Part shown: positions 60,304 to 64,000 of the stretch, one piece after another
How positions within the stretch are numbered: the first letter of the stretch is position 1
Layout of the letters: the number at the start of each line of letters is the position of its first letter
Source: Chloroflexi bacterium RBG_13_51_36
Lineage (GTDB): Bacteria > Chloroflexota > Dehalococcoidia > GIF9 > AB-539-J10
Assembly (NCBI GenBank): GCA_001796515.1
Contig: MGMS01000014.1
Coordinates: 1 to 64,000, forward strand
Length of the DNA stretch: 64,000 nucleotides
Reading direction: 5' to 3'
Program-made: the position numbers and the translations under genes
Notes under the pieces: generated by a model
What the model saw: the letters and a program-made list of their open reading frames with translations, nothing else
The model's database searches: none
What the model was told of the DNA's origin: nothing

Positions 60304-61620
60304 ATGAGTACATATCCTCTAGATTTAATACCAATTCTCAAAAGCAAATGGAAACAACGGGAAAATCGTCGCTATGGGAAAGTGTCTTCTCTACCTTCTA
60401 CATCCGAACTCAAGATTCTGCTTGATGTTGCATTTCACGCAACTCTATTGACAGAGGAAGGCAGACGACCTGGATTTCGCCTTTTACATTACCCCCCCAA
60501 AGATTACGAAGAGGACCAGAAAGAACCTTTTCACACTACTAGATTGCTTCCGTTAGATATCCCTAGACCCTACACTGTTGCGGAGCTTAATCGCCTTGCC
60601 CCCGCAGCCGAACTAACCCGAATGCTGATTTGCGTTGATAACACTTCTAATGACCCGCGAAACCCCGATTTACGTATATGGGCTGTACTTGACGTAGGCG
60701 CAAATTGGTGGAAATTCGTTCGTAGCGAAACTGGTTCAGGATATCCACCACCAGCTCATCTTACCATCAGTAGTTCATGTCCTGGTGAGCTATCTTTCTC
60801 GGGTCAAGGCGAAGTTGTACTGACATTACGAAACGGCCAGATCTTATACCCTGTCAGCGACGTATTAGGAACCGGACCAATCGCTAAGTTTTTCAAACCG
60901 GCGAAAACTCGCCTCTACAGAGACACTCTGGTTTCCCTAGGCCGAACTAAATTTGATGATCAGGGCCATGATGAAGATTATCCCCTTAGATCCTACGATT
61001 TCTTTCTAGAGCGTATGCTTTTCTACATTCGTGAGAGACAGCACGGTGGCATGGTAATAGTTATTCCAGAATCGGTCCGCAAAACCGATACCAGAATAAC
61101 AGACCGCTTAAGCATTAAATACTCTTGTTCCTATGACTATATTTGGGACCTACTGGTTCGTAGTTTAGCTAATCACCGGAAGTTTTACGACGCGTTTGAT
61201 CCACTCTGGCAAGGGAAAAGGACTCTGACCGCAAAGAAATTCCAAGAGTACTTCCGCCTTTCAACTGAAAAGGAAGAATTAGATGAAGCTTTGGGAGACG
61301 CTGCTCAAACTGTCGCCGCTTTAACCTCCGTGGATGGCGCTGTTGTCATGACTGACCGATTCCACATCCTTGGGTTCGGCACAGAAGTTACTGCTATATC
61401 ACATCTTCAAGAGATTGTAGTATCCGCAGAACCAACGCATTTCCGCACTCCTATGGAATCTTATGGCACCAGACACAGAGCGGCCTTCCGCTTCTGTTCG
61501 AGCCTTGAAGACTCTGTGGCCTTTGTCGTGTCAAGAGATGGAGGAGTAAAAGGCGTTAAACGAGTCGGAAGTGACGTCATTCTTTGGCCAGATATCAATG
61601 CCGGAGCTATGGGATTGTAA
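60304..61620 (+). CDS. DAC (diadenylate cyclase-like) domain protein, DACNV-type
   Basis: The C-terminal about 120 residues resemble the DisA_N/diadenylate cyclase fold, with both catalytic motifs: DGA at 344-346 (SVDGAVVMTDRFHILGFGTE) and RHR at 390-392 (ESYGTRHRAAFRF). These motifs bind and condense two ATP to c-di-AMP in DisA and CdaA. The N-terminal about 310 residues match the style of DACNV sensor proteins but hold no other motif known to me. The gene is AT-richer than neighbours and lies 29 bp before a SEFIR-domain gene, so the pair is probably one operon in which the first protein makes or senses a nucleotide signal. Activity is inferred. Confidence 0.75.
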   Translation: MSTYPLDLIPILKSKWKQRENRRYGKVSSLPSTSELKILLDVAFHATLLTEEGRRPGFRLLHYPPKDYEEDQKEPFHTTRLLPLDIPRPYTVAELNRLAPAAELTRMLICVDNTSNDPRNPDLRIWAVLDVGANWWKFVRSETGSGYPPPAHLTISSSCPGELSFSGQGEVVLTLRNGQILYPVSDVLGTGPIAKFFKPAKTRLYRDTLVSLGRTKFDDQGHDEDYPLRSYDFFLERMLFYIRERQHGGMVIVIPESVRKTDTRITDRLSIKYSCSYDYIWDLLVRSLANHRKFYDAFDPLWQGKRTLTAKKFQEYFRLSTEKEELDEALGDAAQTVAALTSVDGAVVMTDRFHILGFGTEVTAISHLQEIVVSAEPTHFRTPMESYGTRHRAAFRFCSSLEDSVAFVVSRDGGVKGVKRVGSDVILWPDINAGAMGL

Positions 61621-61649
61621 AGTGAACCAGTTATGGAGTGACCTAGCAA

Positions 61650-63113
61650 ATGACAGGTAACAATCCGAAGCTGTTTATTTCATATAGTTGGACTAAACAG
61701 GACCATGAAAAATGGGTAATCAACCTAGCTAATGAATTAGTAGAAAATGGTGTCGATGTCATGCTCGACAAATGGCACTTAAAAGAAGGACAAGATGCCC
61801 ACGCCTTCATGGAAAAAATGGTAGCCGACCCTGACATTAAAAAAGTTGTAATTATTTGTGACCAAGTTTATGCGCAAAAAGCGGACCGTCGAAGCGGAGG
61901 CGTAGGTACTGAGACTCAGATTATTACACCGGAAATTTACTCAAAATCTGAGCAAAGTAAGTTCGTCGCTGTAATTTCCGAAAAAGATGAAAATGGTAAT
62001 CCTTACCTGCCAACATACTATAAACCGCGGATATACATCGACCTAAGCAATGATGACCTTTACCTCTCCAATTTCGAGCAACTGCTCCGATGGATTTATG
62101 ATAAACCCCTCCATATCAAACCTCCTCTTGGAAAACCCCCAACATTTCTTTTCGACGAGAATCCCATCTCACTTGAGACTACTACTCTTCATAGAAGAGC
62201 TCTGGACCTCATTCGCTCAAACAAGGAGCATGCCGGAGGAGCACTAGTTGAATACCTATCAACCTTTGCACAGAATCTGGAGAAATTCAGAATTTCTTAT
62301 GACGAAAAAGAGGTAAATACTTTTGACGATAAGGTTATTGACAATATAAATAAATTCCTACCTTACAGAAATGAACTGATTACCTTGTTTTTTGCCGTGG
62401 CACAATACAGAAACACTCCTGAATCAACTCAACAAATTCATCGATTTTTCGAAAGCTTGATTCCTTATATGTCCACACCTGAGAACATTACCCACTTCCG
62501 CGATTGGGACTACGACAATTTCAGATTTATCATACATGAACTATTTCTTTATTCCATTGCAAGCTTTCTAAAATACGAACGATTTGATTCTGCATCCTAT
62601 CTCTTAGGTACCAACTATTATTTTGAGAGGAACCTTGACTATGGCCGAGATGCGATGGTTCCTTTTACCGTATTTTCGGACTATATAAGCTGTTTCAAAC
62701 ACAGGAATGCTAGATTAAACTTAAAGAGGATTTCTATTCACGCCGATTTACTCATAGAACGGTCTAAACTTTCCACTATCGGTATTACAGACCAACAATT
62801 GATGCAAACTGACTTTGTATTATTCATAAGAGACGCCCTTGGTTCGATGAAAACAAGTTCACATCAAAGCTGGAATCCTGTTAGTCTGTTGTATGCGGAA
62901 CGTTCAAGAGGACCTTTTGAGATATTCGCAAGAGCACAATCTAGAAAATACTTTGACAGACTAAAATGCTTATTCGATATTAACCAGAAGGATGATTTTG
63001 TTCCAATGCTTGATGCTTTTCGAGAGGGTAAACTGGTAAAGCCCCGATGGGAATTCTCGAGTTTTGAGCCAGCACTTCTAATAGGGTTTGAAAAAATGGC
63101 GTCTTCACCGTGA
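61650..63113 (+). CDS. SEFIR/TIR-type domain protein, putative effector
   Basis: Residues about 5-165 form a SEFIR/TIR fold: KLFISYSWTKQDHEKWVINL, NGVDVMLDKWHLKEGQDAHAFME, VVIICDQVYAQKA, then GGVGTETQIITPEIY with a Glu in the place of the TIR NADase catalytic residue. The C-terminal 320 residues are mostly helical with no recognised family (e.g. RDWDYDNFRFIIHELFLYSIASF). It follows the DAC-domain gene by 29 bp on the same strand. In comparable pairs TIR/SEFIR proteins act as NAD-degrading effectors triggered by a nucleotide messenger; here this is inference. No membrane segment is seen. Confidence 0.72.
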   Translation: MTGNNPKLFISYSWTKQDHEKWVINLANELVENGVDVMLDKWHLKEGQDAHAFMEKMVADPDIKKVVIICDQVYAQKADRRSGGVGTETQIITPEIYSKSEQSKFVAVISEKDENGNPYLPTYYKPRIYIDLSNDDLYLSNFEQLLRWIYDKPLHIKPPLGKPPTFLFDENPISLETTTLHRRALDLIRSNKEHAGGALVEYLSTFAQNLEKFRISYDEKEVNTFDDKVIDNINKFLPYRNELITLFFAVAQYRNTPESTQQIHRFFESLIPYMSTPENITHFRDWDYDNFRFIIHELFLYSIASFLKYERFDSASYLLGTNYYFERNLDYGRDAMVPFTVFSDYISCFKHRNARLNLKRISIHADLLIERSKLSTIGITDQQLMQTDFVLFIRDALGSMKTSSHQSWNPVSLLYAERSRGPFEIFARAQSRKYFDRLKCLFDINQKDDFVPMLDAFREGKLVKPRWEFSSFEPALLIGFEKMASSP

Positions 63114-63396
63114 TTATGGAATCTCTTTTGCCGTAGTTCTCTTATTGCTCATAGTGCAACTCTCTCTTGGAGTCATGCTACCAAGGGCACTCATTTCAGT
63201 CAACTACCCGAATCAAACAATTTGGGAGATTGTGCAGCTTTCCAGTCGCCTTTAAGCGCTAAGGGTAAATTCAATTCGCAATTCCAAGAACACCATAGCA
63301 ATTAGGCCTACTACAAATCAGGTATTATGTGTCCCCAGAATAATCAAGCGGAAATAAATTGGAGAAGGTGGCATAATTACGATAAGTTAAGTCAAG
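63114..63396. other. Intergenic region with one dispersed repeat
   Basis: About 280 bp between the SEFIR gene and dtd. It contains the repeat at 63281-63341; no gene or clear promoter is seen. GGAGAAGG (63361) may be the ribosome site region of dtd. Confidence 0.45.
63281..63341. repeat. TGTCCC-ended dispersed repeat
   Basis: ATTCCAAGAACACCATAGCA starts it and AGGTATTATGTGTCCCCAGAAT ends it; the core GGCCTACTACAAATC equals that at 60114. Together with that copy it brackets the DAC-SEFIR pair in the same orientation. Confidence 0.75.
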
Positions 63397-63843
63397 ATGA
63401 AAGCATTAGTGCAGCGGGTTTCCCGAGCCTCGGTGAGGGTGAATGACAGAATAGTGGGCAAGATTGGCCCCGGGCTAGTGGTTTTTCTGGGCGTTGCTCA
63501 AGGTGATTCGAAGGAAGATGCTACCTACCTGGCAAACAAAGTCGTTAACCTGCGCATTTTTGCCGACGAGGCAAGCAAGTTTGCCCTCTCGGCGCTGGAT
63601 ACAAGAGGAGAAGTATTAGTAGTAAGCCAATTCACCCTTCTGGCTGATACGCGCAAAGGGAGACGGCCCGACTTCACCGCCGCCGCCCCACCCGACCTGG
63701 CCAAGGAATTATATGAGTTTTTCGTGGAGCAGGTTCGCGCCACAGGGCTCAAGGTGGAAACGGGACTTTTCCAGGAGCACATGCTGGTGGAAATCTATAA
63801 TGACGGGCCGGTCACTATACTGCTGGAGAGCAGGGGCAGATAA
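63397..63843 (+). CDS. dtd: D-aminoacyl-tRNA deacylase
   Basis: The enzyme hydrolyses D-amino acids and glycine mischarged to tRNA. The 148-residue protein has the standard length and both active-site motifs: [21 protein letters not shown] near residue 78 and the late NDGPVT (Gly-cisPro loop NxGPVT). The N terminus [15 protein letters not shown] is also typical. It is the only housekeeping gene at this end of the window. Confidence 0.96.
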   Translation: MKALVQRVSRASVRVNDRIVGKIGPGLVVFLGVAQGDSKEDATYLANKVVNLRIFADEASKFALSALDTRGEVLVVSQFTLLADTRKGRRPDFTAAAPPDLAKELYEFFVEQVRATGLKVETGLFQEHMLVEIYNDGPVTILLESRGR

Positions 63844-64000
63844 AAAATCAAAATGCAAAAAGCAAAATGACAGAGCAAGAATCAAAATTCTAAGTGCGAG
63901 CCACCATGCCTGCGGCCATGACACACCTTCTATTGTTTTGAATCAATATCATAACACTGCAATGCGTTTGATTGCACCTGCAACTTGTTGCAATAATCTT
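63844..64000. other. Intergenic tail
   Basis: An A-rich stretch (AAAATCAAAATGCAAAAAGC) like that near 11690 follows the dtd stop. No gene can be seen before the window ends. Confidence 0.4.

Overview
The window looks like a chromosomal segment of an anaerobic bacterium, most likely a Dehalococcoidia-type member of Chloroflexota. This placement is inferred from gene content: a class II superoxide reductase, 2-oxoacid:ferredoxin oxidoreductase, an archaeal-type thymidylate synthase, an IscS/IscU operon whose IscS lacks its PLP lysine, and several small Cys-rich proteins. It also rests on intergenic low-complexity and TGTCCC-ended repeats. No rRNA or marker phylogeny is available here.

Layout. 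0-0.9 kb: decayed fragments and simple repeats. 0.9-5.8 kb: a three-gene restriction-modification-like operon made of a C5-cytosine methyltransferase fused to a mismatch (T:G-type) glycosylase, a PLD-family endonuclease and a Z1 ATPase. 6.9-10 kb: GIY-YIG protein, HExxH metallopeptidase and Mrr-like nuclease in repeat-rich DNA. 10.8-20.4 kb: small membrane proteins, purL and a purN-like gene, ThyA, and a RHH/MazF toxin-antitoxin pair. 20.5-25.3 kb: glpK, a GT2-deacetylase fusion, a YkoP-like protein and a DedA protein.

25.3-49.5 kb is a stress and redox island. It contains Hsp20, an RpoD-like sigma factor, a Crp-family regulator, hemerythrin, a sulfur-transfer/Fe-S operon (ferredoxin, IscS-like, IscU, zinc ribbon, TusA, DsrE), DUF488 (frameshifted), SDR, MBL-rhodanese, a disulfide oxidoreductase and a metallothionein. 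It continues with KorAB, an AhpD-like protein, superoxide reductase, four tandem universal stress proteins (one with an amber codon), PfpI, GlgC, a MEDS/PAS histidine kinase and two response regulators. 50.4-53.0 kb: tRNA-Leu and an intact 2.46-kb insertion element with a passenger gene and a perfect 8-bp target duplication. 53-60 kb: EamA transporter, acyl-CoA carboxylase, DUF1059, a desulforedoxin-like protein, an HTH/MazF pair and a CrtI-like oxidoreductase. 60.3-63.1 kb: a two-gene module of a diadenylate-cyclase-domain protein and a SEFIR/TIR-type protein. 63.4 kb: dtd.

The strongest new signal is regulatory. Eight 65-bp promoter modules align without gaps. Each has an upstream TGTCATA-type box, an invariant TTTTATGACT that supplies the -35, an 18-bp spacer and a TANNNT -10. 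Each lies 36-168 bp before a gene or operon start, in the right orientation: a membrane protein, a Cys-rich protein, Hsp20, the Fe-S operon, DUF488, glgC-usp-SOR, a CheY-like regulator and DUF1059. This appears to define one stress or dormancy regulon. A second group of three promoters carries Crp-like palindromes centred near -41.
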